From: Selaginella moellendorffii
Lineage: Eukaryota > Streptophyta > Lycopodiopsida > Selaginellales > Selaginellaceae
Reading direction: 5' to 3'
NCBI RefSeq assembly: GCF_000143415.4
Contig: NW_003314354.1
Coordinates: 531,343 to 595,342 of the forward strand
DNA length: 64,000 nucleotides
The notes beneath the pieces were generated by a model. That model made no database searches and had not been told where the DNA came from. It was given only the letters and a program-made list of their open reading frames with translations. Of this stretch, positions 20,451-33,669 are shown piece after piece; positions within the stretch are counted from its first letter, which is position 1; each line of letters begins with the position of its first letter. The translations under genes were made by a program, and so were the position numbers.

Positions 20451-22250
20451 GAGCAATCTCCTTTGGGGCTTAATCAAACATGTAAGGTAGTAGATATATT
20501 TAAAATATGCTTAAATTAATGTAGATTAAATTTGATTTATAAACTTATTCTATAAGGTCAAGCTCCAACCTCTGGATTTCCTGGAAGCTCATAGACTGCA
20601 CCCTAAAGACCTGCCTGCCACTACACCTTGTAGCTCCAAGAATCTCATCAGTGGCTTTGGAAGGTGATGCTAAAACCTTGCAATGAGCAAGGTGGTTAAT
20701 CCTTGGTCTGATTCTCATTTCTTTACTCTCCACTGTGTCACACCACACAATCAAGCAAGTGCTAGCTAGATTACTATTGTTGCTCCAGGTCAAGAAGCAA
20801 AACTAAAAGTTGAAAGTGGCACTCGCACTCTACTTATTAGGGTTTTCTCCCCTGAGCTCCTAATTAAAGCCTTGGTATGGCATTGGAAAGTGCAAAGAAG
20901 CCTTGTGCTGTTTTCCTTCCAATCCCAACTCCATAACCAAAGAGTGTAGAAAGTTCATGGGTTCTAAAGTTACTTGTCTTCTATTTATTCCTCTAAAGAG
21001 ATTTTATTCCTCTATTATGAATATCAGATTTTGCAATAAAGAATCCCTACTCTATAAATAAATAAATAAATTAAAATTAATTATTTTTATGGATTAAGAA
21101 ACCTTGGATCTGCTCAAAAACCCAAGAACACTCTATATTGGCAATTTCTTTAATCACTAAAATTTATCTTGCTAAAACTATATCCTTAACATGGCTGGCT
21201 TTCTAGCATAGTGGTTGATTGTAATGGGGTAGGGCTAGTGATGACTTATGTGCTATCACCAAGGGTAATTACCTCTTTGGGAAAAAATGCTTTTGCTTAC
21301 AAATATGCCGATAAATTAAGAAAAAGGAAATCAAAATAAAAGGAGAATTTCTTTATCAATCGAGCTAAATGATAAGGTAAATGGTTATAAATTTCATGTA
21401 AACCATTTACTTTCCCCAAAACCTTGATTACAAACTAATTAAAGAACAGTTTAAGAGCAGTAAATCATGATTATATACTCAGAATATCCAAGTATAATTT
21501 AGGATAATCTTCAGTTTAAAATTGTGTTCCATCAGATCATGCTTGCAAGAAGCAAAGCAACTCATGTAAAACCAGCTTATTGGCAATAACATTAATAGAT
21601 CCTGTGGTTTACAAAGGGAAAAATGTCAAAGTTAAAAAGACTCACCTTCATCTTGGAATTTATTTGTGTTTGTGACACTTCCTTACCAATGGTTATTAGG
21701 CCAGAAGATGACCAAAAGGAATTTATACTGTGTGCTTTCTATACAGCTCAAGTCAAGACATAGAATCTTATCTTTTGAGTGTTGGTGGATGCATAGAAGA
21801 CACATCTATAATCATCACTAAGTATGGAGAAGCTCAACACCATTGGCGGCTGCACCACCAGAAGGCAAGCATTCTCCTCATAACTTTGTCATTTAGATCA
21901 AATACCAAATAATAGAGACAAAAAGCTATATGGTCTTTACAAACTGTTGAATTTGACCTTAGCTTGCTAAATTGCATTTGATCACATGCTTAGAGAAAAT
22001 GTTAAAAATCTAAAGCAAACCAAGTGTTCCATAGCACATTCTACTTTTTAATGCATTTAAAAATACTTTAAGTCAGCTGAAAAAGGGAAAGATCCATCCA
22101 GAAATCCAGAATGGCATTTCGACAGGAGCAGGGTTCGAAACGCGCGATTTACAGAGCAGCATCGTTTTAATTAGTTTAGTTCTAATCATAGAGCATAGAA
22201 ATAAGTGGAGGAATAAAAATTGTAACGTTAACATGTACGGCACTTCCCGC
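20451..22250. other. AT-rich intergenic, no gene recognised
   Basis: About 1.8 kb of AT-rich sequence with only short frames. The final ~100 bp (from about 22155) is the conserved 5' flank shared with the gene X pseudogene at about 17390. Confidence 0.6.
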
Positions 22251-22312
22251 TCGTTGGTTTAGGTCGGATTGCTTGGAAAGGGGCGAGGAGAGGCGAAGGG
22301 GAGAGCGCAGCT

Positions 22313-24423
22313 ATGGCGGGCAAGGCGCGTCGGCGGGACAGGCTCTCCATCCTCGACATGTCGATTGAGGACGACAGTCTTCTGCCGGGTAGTGCCGCAG
22401 CTTCTTCTTGTCCTGTTGTTATGGAGGACGACGATCCGCCACCGGAAATGCGGAATCAGGGATCTCGAGGTAGGCAAAATTTGAAGTCTTTTCCCTGGAT
22501 CCCCCATTTCTTTGGCTTCTAGATGTCACGGTCGAGGATGCTCCTGTTGTGGCTCCGGTTCCTCCAGTTCGAAAAATCAAGAAGTACCATAACTTGAGGA
22601 AGAGTCTTGCGTGGGATAAGGCCTTTCTCACTGGCGAAGGTGAATTTTTCGTGCTGCGCACCTGAATTTTACATCGAATGTGTAGCACGCTCCAGGTGTT
22701 TTGGATCCGGACGAGCTTCCCATACCAACGCGATCATCACCCAAGAAGCTGCCGGAGCTACCCACTCTTGAAGTAAAGTCCAGTTTACACGACGAGTGCA
22801 ACACAAACGTGGAGAAGAATTCCAACAGGGACAGTTTGCGAGTGAAATGTTTTTCTGAAAGATTCGACAGCCGTTCCAAGCCGCTTGGTATGTTTTTCCG
22901 TTCCTTGCTGTATGAGACTCATGTTCTTTTTACTTGTTCTTAGACATATCGATCATTCAGGGGCCGGACGAGTCTGCTCGAGACACCTCTGTAAGTTTGG
23001 AGCTTTATTTGTATGCCAATGCCTTATATATGTTTCAGGGCTTGCCGAGTCCAGTGGTTCCCAGGTGCGCTCCTGCAAAAAAAGCGATAGAATCTGCTAT
23101 TCAAAAGGGCACTCGGCTACGACTTCCCAGTACATTCACATATCCTTTTTCAGCTTCTTTCTTGTGATTTTTTCGATCAAACTTCCTTTAACTCTTCACA
23201 CAGACGAGAGAAAGACTATTCCTCGTCCATTAAAGCCGCAGAAGGAATCCAACTTGGGCAAGAGAGTAACCTCCGTTTCTAGGAGAGTTAAAGATACACT
23301 GGGGAGAGTTCTTCCAGGTTCGCACTCATCATGAATATGTATTGGTTACTGATGGCTTCCTCTGTCACAGGGCGTACTGATGCGTTCACAGCAGAAAGAT
23401 CCTCGGCAGTGCGTTTGTCCAGCGACGTCTCAGTCACAAGTGAAGGGGAGCCGAGCTGCTCGTTGCAATCCTGCTCAGTATCCGATGCTCATGATGAGAT
23501 TCTAGAAGATTTGGACACGGGATACGTTTCGAGTTTGAAGGAGGATCAGACAAAAACAAACGCGCTATTGTCAGAGGACTCGCGATCAAAGCCAACTGCA
23601 CTGAAGATGCCATCTCCCAAACTCGGATATTTTGATGCTGTGAGTTAGTTCTTACAAGTATTCGCTGACTTGACTCTTTCTTTCGTCACAATGCAGGGAA
23701 GACCAACACATCACTATGCTACCAGGGCTGCAGTTAGAATCCCTCCTGGTATGCCGAGCTCCAAAACAAAGCCGCATGGTTTGCCTAAAGGAAAGCCACC
23801 GTCAACAGCTAGCATCGAGCGCATTTCTTCGGCTATTCCGTCAGCCCCGCACTTACGCAAGGTAACATCAGGGGAACAGGAGAACTTAAAGAAAAAGGGA
23901 CATACAGACGAGAACAGCGAGTCAAGTTTGAAGGACGGCCCCGTTCCTTCAGCTACTAAAAGTCCGTTGGGAGTGAACGGTGGTTTGCTAAATTCTGGTC
24001 CCAGCGTAGCCAAAGAGAAGGGCTCGTTCTTCGCGTTTGCAAAGAGGGCTGTCGGCCGTTTGGCGTCGCCTGTGCAGGAGAAGAAGAAAATTTGGATAGC
24101 TACTAGCTGTGATGGAGCATCGACAGAGTCGTCAGCTGAAGCGATCAAAGAGGTTGAATTCTTGTTTATTTTATAGAGTACTAACTGGAATGCATCTGGA
24201 ACTGTGTAGGATGGAAACATTCTCAAGCCCGGACCAGTACAACATTCGCCTCCCAATAAATTAGAACCTCAGCCAGGCCCGTGGTCTCCGGTACGTGGTG
24301 CTGGTATTTTGATCTTCGTGGCTGGGTGATCAAACCGTCATGTCCTGGCAGGTTCGAAAGAATGGAACGCAACTGGGTCCCTTCGACTGTACCAAGTCAA
24401 ACGCTCAAGTTGCCTGGGACTGA
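22313..24423 (+). CDS. Gene X: plant-specific Ser/Pro/Lys-rich protein with LRKSLAWD motif
   Basis: At least eight short-intron exons, starting 22313-22469; all junctions checked are GT-AG and frame-consistent. The N-terminal part has KIKKYHNLRKSLAWDKAFLT then GVLDPDELP, a motif I recall from uncharacterised land-plant proteins. The rest is basic and low complexity (KKLPELPTLEVKSS, KRVTSVSRRVKDTLGRV, SSLKEDQTKTN, GSFFAFAKRAVGRLASPVQE), ending VRKNGTQLGPFDCTKSNAQ. No catalytic domain or membrane segment is seen; by composition it could bind nucleic acid, chromatin or microtubules, but function is unknown. Its stop lies 24 bp before the next gene's ATG. This is the likely source of the damaged copies at 14 and 17.5 kb. 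Confidence 0.72.
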
Positions 24424-24447
24424 GGAGAAGAGTTTAGGTAAAGTTCG

Positions 24448-26935
24448 ATGGAGGAGGCCGAATGCTGCGTCTGTCTCCAAGGTTTTGAGGAGGAAGGGGA
24501 GCATGTTCCGCGAGTTTTAAGATGCGGCCACACGCTGTGCCAGGAGTGCGTTGTCCACCTTGCTCGAGACCGGCAACAGCAGCAGCAGCAGCAGCGGTTT
24601 GTTCGGTGCCCCGAGTGCTCTCACGTCACGGCCCTTGCGTATCCGTCATCGCTCCCGAAGAACTTTGAGCTGCTGCGACTTTCTGGTAGGAGTCGTCGTC
24701 CTCGGCCTGCTGCTGTCGCTCCATCGTCATTGTCTGTGGAAGGAGCTGGACAGTTTGTGCTGCGTGATCTCCTCCACCCGTTTCCAGGTTCGGTTTCTAT
24801 TTGCGTCAGCTCAAGCTCAGATTCAAGCTCGTCCCGGGATCTCTTGCATGGGCTGCTAGGTGATGGGCTTCGCGTTTCGCTCTTCTTGCTCCTTGGGAGC
24901 AGCAGGAAATGGAGAAGCATTCTTGCTGGCAAGGATGATTTGCGCAGAGAAGAGGCGGCGATGAAGCTTTGGCAGCAGGGGCTTTCACAGGGATCGAGAA
25001 AGGAGATATTAGCGCTGTTGAGGGTAGCTTCGCTGTGCCAAGCGGCGTGCAAAGTTGTGGGAGTGTGGTTGAATGACGAGCATAGCAAGCTCTACCTGGT
25101 AAATAACATCTCATTTGGGTCGACAAGCCTTTCTGCGCACCATGTCCAAGGAGGCCGCCTCGCCGATGCTGCCGCGGACTTGTGCGAGATACTGATGCAA
25201 ATCCACTCCCAAGGGATGGTGCTGGGGATTTTTGGCATGGAGATGTTCCAAGTGAGCCAGTTTGGTCGCATCATTATGCACTGGAACGGGGCACTGGAGC
25301 TTCGTGGTGCCATGCATCGGAGTCTAGTGGATGACAAAACTACTCGTGAAGCATGGCATTTCACAAGTCCAGAGATGTTGGTAGCACTTTCCTCTGGGGC
25401 AGGGACCTTGGAAAGCGAAAACCAGGAGTCATCCGACGTATGGTCGCTCGCATGCTTTCTCCTCCACCTCATTCTCGATCGACCCTGCCCAGCGCTGTCA
25501 TTCAAGCAAGCTTGCGATGAGGTTAAGCAGAAAAGAACACTCCTTGGCGCCGCGGGACATGGTGACAGTCCGTTTCAAGAGTTTTTGCTGAGTTGCCTTG
25601 CGGAGCACCCGGATGAGAGGCCAACCATGAAAGAGTTTTGCCACCATCTCAAGCTGCTGCGATCTCCAAAGACTTCAGTTACCAATGACGAAGAGGACGC
25701 TCCGCCCGCGCGGATAAGCTGGTGCTTCGGGCTTCAAGCACTGGACATGTTGATGAAAGAGGAAGTTTTCCAAGACCAGGAGCAGCAAGACCTGCAGCTT
25801 GAGGAGACCACAACGCTCGAAGGTCACACGGGTTGCATCACTTCCCTCGCTTTTTGCGGTGAGTTTTGTGTCTTACCAACTTCTAGCTTTTGAACCTAGC
25901 CTCTGCGTTTACTGCTGCTGCAGGAGCGAATTTGGTGAGCGTCTCCTTTGATAAAACTGTGCGGCTCTGGTCTTTGCAGGTGAGAGAAAATCTTTCTTCT
26001 GAAGCGTCCAGTTGATTTCGGAATGGTCAGGATGAATCTCTGCTCTGGAGCTGGGAAGACCAGCATCCTCAACGTATTCAAGCTCTAGCGGTAGACGAAG
26101 CTTCTCAGGTGTGCTACACTGGCGATTACGGTCGACTTATCTGCGTATGGAAACTTTCGCAACCGTTTCAGAAGCATCCCGTGGCTAAATGGCAAGACCA
26201 CAACGACTGGCGGTTCACTGGTGTCGCGTCTCTTGTTATCTCGGACGACGGCGTTCTCTACAGTGGCAGCGGTGACATGCTTGTCAAAGCGTGGTGTACA
26301 GAGGTATGCAGAGCTATGTCTAGAAAAATAAATGTGCAGGAATGTTTTGCAGACGCACAGCCTTTTGGGAACGTTCCGTGGCCACCGAGGAGTGGTCTCA
26401 ACTCTTGCAGTAGACGGAGGACTTCTGTATTCTGGAAGCTGGGATGGCTGCATCCGCATCTGGTCTCGTAGCGACTTTGGCTCAGTTGGAGTTTTAAACG
26501 TTGGAACTGATCCTATCCGAGCACTATCCATCTCTTCTGACGATGAAGCTGTTGTCTGTGGTCTCGACAACGGTGGCATTCAGGTAAATAGCTCGCGCTC
26601 TGTTTGGTTGAACTCAACTTGAGTTACAGGTGTGGAAGAATGGCAAATGCGACGCTTCCATCAGGCCTCACGATGGACCAATATCGTGCCTGGCTACAAT
26701 CTCTACAGATGGCTGTCTGTGTACGGGTGGCTGGGACAAATCGATCAAGGTTGCACTTGGGATTTGTCATGCTTTGTTTTTTTATTCTGTGTGGCGTGTG
26801 TTTGTATAGGTGGTGCATGTCAACGATGATGATGTCAAGAAGAGCATTACATGCGATGATGCAGTAATGTCGATGGTCTACAAAGGCAACAAGCTGTACG
26901 CGGCCTTAGGGAAGAATATCAAAGTGTACAAGTGA
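24448..26935 (+). CDS. RING finger - pseudokinase - WD40 protein
   Basis: Exon 1 runs 24448-25858, followed by short exons (25924-25979, 26031-26303, then three more) to the stop at 26933-26935. The N-terminus is a C3HC4 RING (CCVCLQGF, RVLRCGHTLCQECVVHLARD, RCPECSHVTAL) containing a Gln run. A protein-kinase-like region follows (about residues 150-410) with kinase C-lobe landmarks (WHFTSPEMLVAL, SSDVWSLACFLLHLILDRPC, HPDERPTMKEF). The catalytic-loop HRD and the DFG motif are not visible (HSQGMVLGIFGMEMF stands in their place), so it is probably a pseudokinase. The C-terminal half holds WD40 repeats (LEGHTGCITSLAF, FDKTVRLWSLQ, LYSGSWDGCIRIWS, CTGGWDKSIKVV). Arabidopsis At1g21651-type proteins share this order. 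It is a probable E3 ubiquitin ligase; substrates unknown. Confidence 0.88.
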
Positions 26936-27071
26936 TCTCAGATAAGATAATGTTAATCAGCATGTCAACATCTAATCTAAGATGACTCGGGATGTGGATT
27001 GCGTGGTGCAGGGAAAGGGAAATCCAAGTCTCTACTCAGTTGCAGGCACTTCCCCTCCTCCTTGTCCTATC

Positions 27072-28599
27072 ATGGCGACTACGAGTGCTCCGTCAACTCC
27101 AGCTGCTGGACTGGGAGCTCACTGTGGGACGAGGACGAGGAGGAGCAGTGTATTTGCAACTCGGCGTTGCTCGTTGTGGGGAGAAGGGGAATTTAGCGAG
27201 GTGAGCATTGGCGGAAGAGGTGTGGTCGCACAGGAAGGAGCAAGGAGCAGGAGCGCGAGAGGAGTAGTGAGTGTTCGTGCGGACGCTGGGACAATGGTAG
27301 CGGCCACTTCGGGCACTCGAGTACGTGCAACCAGCGTTCTGGTTGTGGGAGCAACTGGTACGCTGGGTAGGCAGGTTGTTCGTCGAGCTCTTGACGAAGG
27401 CTACGATGTCAGGTGCCTCGTCCGTCCCCGCCCGGCGCCTGCGGACTTCCTCCGTGACTGGGGTGCCACCGTCGTCAACGTACGTGTGCCGTTTTTGCTA
27501 TCATGCTTGTTCACTCATCATTTGCAGGGTGACTTGAGCAAGCCGGAGACGCTACCGGCCACTTTGGTGGGAATTCATACCATCATCGACTGTGCAACCG
27601 GTCGGCCGGAGGAGCCTATCAGAACGGTGTGGATACTAGCTGCTCCTCGCGGTTCTTATTTTTCTTTTTGGTTGCAGGTTGATTGGGATGGGAAGGTGGC
27701 TTTGATCCAATGCGCGAAGGCCATGGGAATCCAGAAGTTCATCTTCTTTTCTATCCATAATTGCGACCAGCATCCGGAGGTACCCCTCATGGAGATCAAG
27801 CGTTGCACCGAGAAGTACATTGCGGACTCCGGTCTCAACTACACAATCATCAGATTGTGTGGATTCATGCAGGTGAAAGAAGAAAAACAAACGAGAATTA
27901 TATGTTGCTTGCGTTGCAGGGTCTCATCGGGCAGTACGCAGTGCCTGTCCTCGAGGACCAAGCAGTGTGGGGAACAGATGCTCCTACGCGGATTGCGTAC
28001 ATGGACACGCAGGTGATTGCATTATAGTATGGCACTGTTCCTTTTTGATAAATTCTTCTCTACCAGGATGTAGCGCGGCTGACTCTCATGGCTCTGAGAA
28101 ACAAAAAGGCAGATCGCAAGATGCTCACATTTGCAGGTCCTCGCGCATGGACGACACAAGAGGTCACAGCAACGCAAGTTTTGATCCTCTGCCTGTTCTG
28201 ATATTGTTTTCCTTTTTCCTTCTCCAGGTGATTAGTCTTTGCGAGAGGCTGGCAGGACAGGACGCCAAGGTGACAACAGTTCCCTTGGGAATCCTCAAGC
28301 TTGCGCGGCTCGTCACTCGTTTCTTTCAGTGGACAAACGATGCGGCAGACCGGCTCACATTCTCAGAGGTGCGTGACTGTTTTAAGTCTCTATTTAACTT
28401 AGCAGTGAGTTCGACGACACAGATCCTCACCAGTGACACTGTTTTCTCTGCACCAATGGCCGACACATACTCGCTGCTGGGCGTGGATCCCAACGAGACC
28501 ACCACCCTGGAGAAGTATTTGCAGGAGTACTACTCGCAAATCCTCAAGAAGCTCAAGGACTTGAAGGCGCAGTCCAAGCAGGGCCAGTTCTACATATGA
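27072..28599 (+). CDS. HCF244: HCF244 (Ycf39-like PSII assembly / psbA translation factor)
   Basis: Seven exons: 27072-27479, 27528-27626, 27678-27872, 27920-28012, 28067-28162, 28228-28368 and 28423-28599. A Ser/Arg-rich transit peptide precedes an atypical short-chain dehydrogenase (NmrA-like) domain with the NAD(P) motif VLVVGATGTLGRQVV, followed by HTIIDCATGRPEEP, KFIFFSIHNCDQHPEVPLME and NYTIIRLCGFMQG. The C-terminus is KKLKDLKAQSKQGQFYI, close to plant HCF244. In Arabidopsis HCF244 works with HCF173 and OHP1/OHP2 at the thylakoid to promote D1 synthesis and early PSII assembly. I chose the ATG at 27072 because it starts a normal transit peptide; an in-frame ATG at 26982 is possible. Confidence 0.94.
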
Positions 28600-28646
28600 A
28601 TGATGTGTAAAATTGAAAAGCCCTAGTAGGCTCGCGACGCGAGGAA

Positions 28647-29447
28647 ATGGCTGCTGGGTTCCAAGCGCGGCTGGACGAGATGCTCCGCTCCCGGCAAGCG
28701 CAGCTCCAGCGCTTGAATGTAACAAACGCATTCCTTTTAGTGATTGAAAGTTTTTGAATTGCGGGCGAGTGATGAGTCCATGCAGGAGGAGACGGCCCTC
28801 CAAGGTGGCAAGCGGCTGGTTGTAGAGGAGCGCAAGGGCGAGCTCCGGCGCATCCAACGCCAGATCCTGGCACTGAAGCTGGGTCTGGGCAAAATGGAGC
28901 TGCACACTGCCCTGGCCCAAGAGGAGCTACGAAGTCGCCAAGCCAAGGCAGACAAGCTCGTCCAAGAGCGCAGGTTCCTTTTCCTCCTTTTAAAATCTCC
29001 TTAGATGCAATGCAATGGACAGAGAGTTGGCGCTCGAGATTTGCCAGCTCCAGCAGCAGCAAGCGCAAGGGGAGCGGATCAAGTGCGACGAGCAGCAGCA
29101 GCTTGAATCCGTGCAGGAATTGCGCCAGACCGCGAGCGAGGTCTGTGATATTGAGCATTGCGATGAAACTCAATATTCGATGGTATGCGCAGCTGGAGAT
29201 GGTGCTCAAGCGGCTGGACAGCGCTGTGGAAGCAGCGACGAGGAGCGAGGAGTACCTGGCAGGGGTGAAGTGCGAGGTGCAAGACCAAGTGCGGGAGAAC
29301 GAGTGGATCAAGCGGCGCGCGGAGGAGCAAGTGGGCGTGGCCAGGGACTGGATGCGGGCAATGCACCAGTTGCAACACGAGGTCAAGGCACTGCAGCTGG
29401 AAAACCAGAGCTTGGAGAGGGAACTCCTTGCGGCTCTCCAGGAATGA
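28647..29447 (+). CDS. Small coiled-coil protein, function unknown
   Basis: Four exons give 216 aa: 28647-28718, 28786-28973, 29005-29140 and 29193-29447. Nearly the whole protein is charged helix with heptad character (EERKGELRRIQRQILALKLG, ELRSRQAKADKLVQERR, CQLQQQQAQGERIKCDEQQQ, LEMVLKRLDSAVEAATRSEE, QLQHEVKALQLENQSLEREL). No other domain, signal peptide or membrane segment is seen. It begins 47 bp after the HCF244 stop, on the same strand. I do not recognise the family; a cytoskeletal or axonemal scaffold is possible because lycophytes have flagellate sperm, but that is speculation. Confidence 0.65.
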
Positions 29448-32400
29448 TGTCAAAGGTGGTGGCCTCCACGAGCTTCCTGTCAAAAATATTCTCCTCCCAG
29501 TGGTCCCGCAAGCAGTCTCCGACCTTTGCCAATCCTCCGGATTGGATTGGTGAAGAGTGTTATCTGCATGCATTTTCTAGCGGAATGGCGTGCTCTATAT
29601 AGAATATACCACGTGGAATTCCAATAATGGCCATCCTAATGGCCCCATCCCATGTATCCTATGTGCCATACATGTGCATCCCCCATGAGAAGAAGGTAAT
29701 TGGATGCTCAAATATCCAAATCGGAGTATCAGGAAGCTATATTATCTGTCCCTCTCTTTAACCGATTGCTGTTTTGTGCTCATTGTTCTCAGTATTTTTA
29801 GCACTCAGTAGATCAATTAATTCTCCCTCACTTCAACTCCCCCAAACTCCTACGTTTGTGTGGGCTTCAATGGAAATGCCAAATTAGGACAATAGTGCCA
29901 CCAGTTCATTGTGTTGCAAAAACAGTAGCGAATCCCAATGGATACCCAGTAGTTGCAGGATGTATAAGTGATGAGAATGATGTTGTCATGGTATTCTTTG
30001 GGCACTTCCTCCTGTGCTGCAATTCGAGGACCAATAGAATGTTGTGTTATAAACATTGGAACAAACTTGGCCATGATTGGACTTAGCTTGGCCTCCACCC
30101 AAAGGGAAACAACACAATGGTGATAGCAAGCATTTTAAGTGGTGTGAGTTCCAATCAAGGATGTTTTATCCCCACTATCCCAACAAACCACAGGAATATT
30201 CCAAGAATATTCCATGGCCTGTGGGATTATAGGCCGTAACGCCTTAAGGGTTGGGAGGTTGGCCTAGGGTTCACTCTCTTGCTCATTTCAAGCCTACCTT
30301 AACAGCCCTGTGGCGAGCCCATTGAAGCAGTACACGCAGCAATCTGTAATTAGAGGTTTAAGTCAGTTGAATTAACATTGCCATGTGTACAAATTTTTGA
30401 TTAGTAGTATATGTTCTTGAGAACATGACTTCCACATGGGTGGGCAATACATGTTCTGGAGAACATCTACAGGCCATGTAGGATGATATAGCAACTTGTG
30501 ATAATATTCTCACAAATAATAAACCTTGATCTGATAGCTTAATAGTGAACCATTGGCCATTAAGGCTGGTACTTTGTACTCCCAAAGGGAAGCAGCACAA
30601 TCCTGATCCAAGCAAGCCTTTTAAGTGTGAGTATGTCTTTACGTTCCAGGACTCAACTTGAAGTGGTTTGTGTTTAATCTCAAAAACTATTATAAAACCA
30701 TTAACATAGGGTTTTGTTTTAACAATGGCAGAACTACCCTTTGTATTGCATGTGTCATAGAAGAAAGAGTTGGCCTATTTAGAGATTGGCAAATTGTGGA
30801 AACTCTAAGATTAATTGCAAATCTATGTTCACATTGCTGGTTGTGTGTTTGTGATTATACTTCTCTCAGTGGAGCTAGGATCCTTGCTAATTCTATGTTT
30901 AGTTTTGAAATATTTATGTGAGAATTCTATTTTGACGATGCACCTACTTCATAGTGTTTTTAAACTTGCAAATGCTATTGGTATGACTATTATTACTGAT
31001 GTTATTGATGATCAGTCACTTGAACATCTATTCCGGATGATTGCTGAGAATTTTATCAGGATATGAAATCCCTTTATATAGTAAAATGTCTTACTTGTCT
31101 ATTAATAAACAGATTAGAGGCTGGTTTTAAATTGACAACTCACATCCTGTAAATCTTTAAACCACTTTTTCTTCTAGTAACAATTTTTTTTTCAAGATTT
31201 GAAGCAAAATGTGAATCTTGCAAATACAAAGACTATGTGTGGCAACAAATTTCTCTCAAAGGAAAATAATATAGTGCAAAAAAGTTATTGAGATGTCATA
31301 ATTCCTTTGTATCTTATCAATCAATTATATCCACAAGTGTCTTAGTTACAAGATTTTTGGAGAGTAATTTCTACAAAGCTAAAATCCACATATCTGAAAA
31401 TACCCTTTATGGTAGATTTAAATAGTATAATGGGTTTTGCAGCTAAAGATAAGTAACAAAATGCAAAAACTAGGTATGCAACATAAATGTAAATATCTTT
31501 TATGCTCATGGTTTACAACTTTTATTACTCTATAGCTAATGGATTCAAGAACATTTTGAAAGAGATGCTTTGCAATGTATTTAGACATTGCTTGAAGTCA
31601 AACAAGTTGATTTTATTGACTACAACACAAGCTTTTACTTAATTTGTTTCTATTTTAAATAAAGAAAAGGTCACCAGGTTTGAGTTTTCTCTTTTTGTCT
31701 CTCTTGTTTATAATTAAGTTAGTGACCGGTGTATTAATGCTATAAAAAAAACTTACAGTAATATAAATAAGCTATGTGTTTACACACTATTTTAGAATTA
31801 CACTGAAATAGAAATATTGAGAATTTTTTTTCCAAAATGTACTAAAAGAAAAAAACTAAATAAATAATTGCTCTATGACTCAACTTGTAAATGTTATTAG
31901 TTACAATATTGAGCTATAACTTAGATCTGGATGGCTGATGTCTCAAGGGTAATAAGTTGCTTATTTGTTGCAGCTCACTGGCTAAAAATTAATTTTTAAA
32001 TTAGAGCTGCCACCCAAGAAAATAAATAAACTATAGAAATGGAACTATTGAAAAGTTGACCAACATCTTTAATCATAGAAAAGACATAGAGGTAAAGATA
32101 GTAGTTAGGATCTTGATATAATAAAGTTTAAGGTGATGTTAGAGGCATGGTAATGCACATCCAAGAAATAACACTATTAAGAAACTTAAGTATAATTGAT
32201 TAGAACAAATGCTAAAGAGCTATTTATAATACCCAGATCTTTATTGTCTTTTAGTGTAGATTCCCCTCCCATGACTCCTAAAGAATATCCATGCATCTCT
32301 ATGTCACACCCTAAATGCTACATTAATCAAAACATACCTTTGAATGCTTCTAAGGTTTGGATAGCATAGCTATTCTGCCCTACCACCACCTAGAATGCAA

Positions 32401-33660
32401 TGCCATTGCATATTACTTTTTTAGGTCTTGCCCAAGCCTATACTTTTCTATTAATGCTCCCATATTCATCCTTTATGGCAGTAAGTGAATTCTATCCTTG
32501 CTACATCTTTAGCACTCCACTGAAATTCCAATTCCAACAATCCTCAACAATAATTGAACCTTCAATGTCAACCCACTAGCACTTCCTAAAACCTTCTTTA
32601 TCACTTATGAAGTAAGAGATCTCTATACTTGTTCCTCTATAAAAATCTCTTGCTCCGTCCCAAATTCCTTTCATTTTAGAACCCTTGTTGTTGGCTTCCC
32701 CTACTCTTGTCTTTGCCACCTACTTAGTAGGTGACTCCATCTCCTACACTTGATTCTTGGTTGTCTTCCAAAGTTTTTGCATCCTCTCAGATGTCTTCAT
32801 CCTTGCCTTTTAGCTTGCTGATGGTGTCCTCTAAATCATCACTCAGGTCTAACTCCTCTTTGACAAACTCCTCAAATTCCTATTTAGACTCCTTTTCACC
32901 TATTGCATCCTTCCATGCCTCTTGGTAAGTTTTATATCCTTTGGCACTAAGGAACATTGTACCTATTTCTCGAGCTTCGAGATCCTCTACTGTTGTTGCA
33001 AGTCTTTGCTTGCAACTCTTTCAAGGATCTAGATAACTTGACTTAGCTTCCTTGCATTTATAGTTGTCCAATGCTGCCATGTCATGAGCTCCTGTAATGC
33101 ACAGCTCTCCTCCAAAATCTAATTATTCTTTTGAAACTTTGCTAGTGCATTCTTATATCAGGTGTTGAATTCCACAATCTGCTATTCAAATTCCAATCCT
33201 TGCTATTAGTGTGCCTTCACCAAATGCTACACAACCTCCAATAACTTCTGTTTCTCATCACAAAGTTGTTATACATCAATGACCTGTTGCATAGTCTCTC
33301 TACTGGCTAGCTCCATTAGCTCCCCTTGCATCTCTTGGATCATAAAGAGATCTCCTCTTGCAACCAAACTTGAGTCACCATAAGTTGGGTTTTATATACC
33401 CACATATCTTCTTAATATCCCTAGATTGCCAGTTGAGGATGGAATGCCTTTGTCTCCAAGTATTCCTACAAAATTCACTAGAGTCACTTGCAAAAGATAG
33501 ATCCTTGGCCCTTTGAATGTTATAACTATATAGTGGAGCCACTAATCCACAAGCCAACTCCAATCCAACTTGATCCCAACCTCCAACAACCACTCAATCA
33601 CACTCACTAACTCTAGTGGTAGATCCTCATAGCTAAGGCTTGATTTGGTGTTGTCTATAT
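29448..33660. other. AT-rich repeat-derived region, no gene recognised
   Basis: Gene-poor and AT-rich, with only short, stop-interrupted frames. A ~60-bp motif (around cccaaaggga and caagc..ttttaagtg) occurs twice, near 30098-30160 and 30582-30640, suggesting an old duplication or transposon remnant. On minus, 32700-33250 reads as Glu/Lys/Gln-rich fragments with stops. No intact transposase or polymerase was found. Confidence 0.5.
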
Positions 33661-33669
33661 GCCTAATCT

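Noticed and set aside
30658-31066. Frames of 80-90 codons in the AT-rich block
   Set aside because: No recognisable domain and no consistent codon use; possibly transposon remnants, but I cannot support a call.
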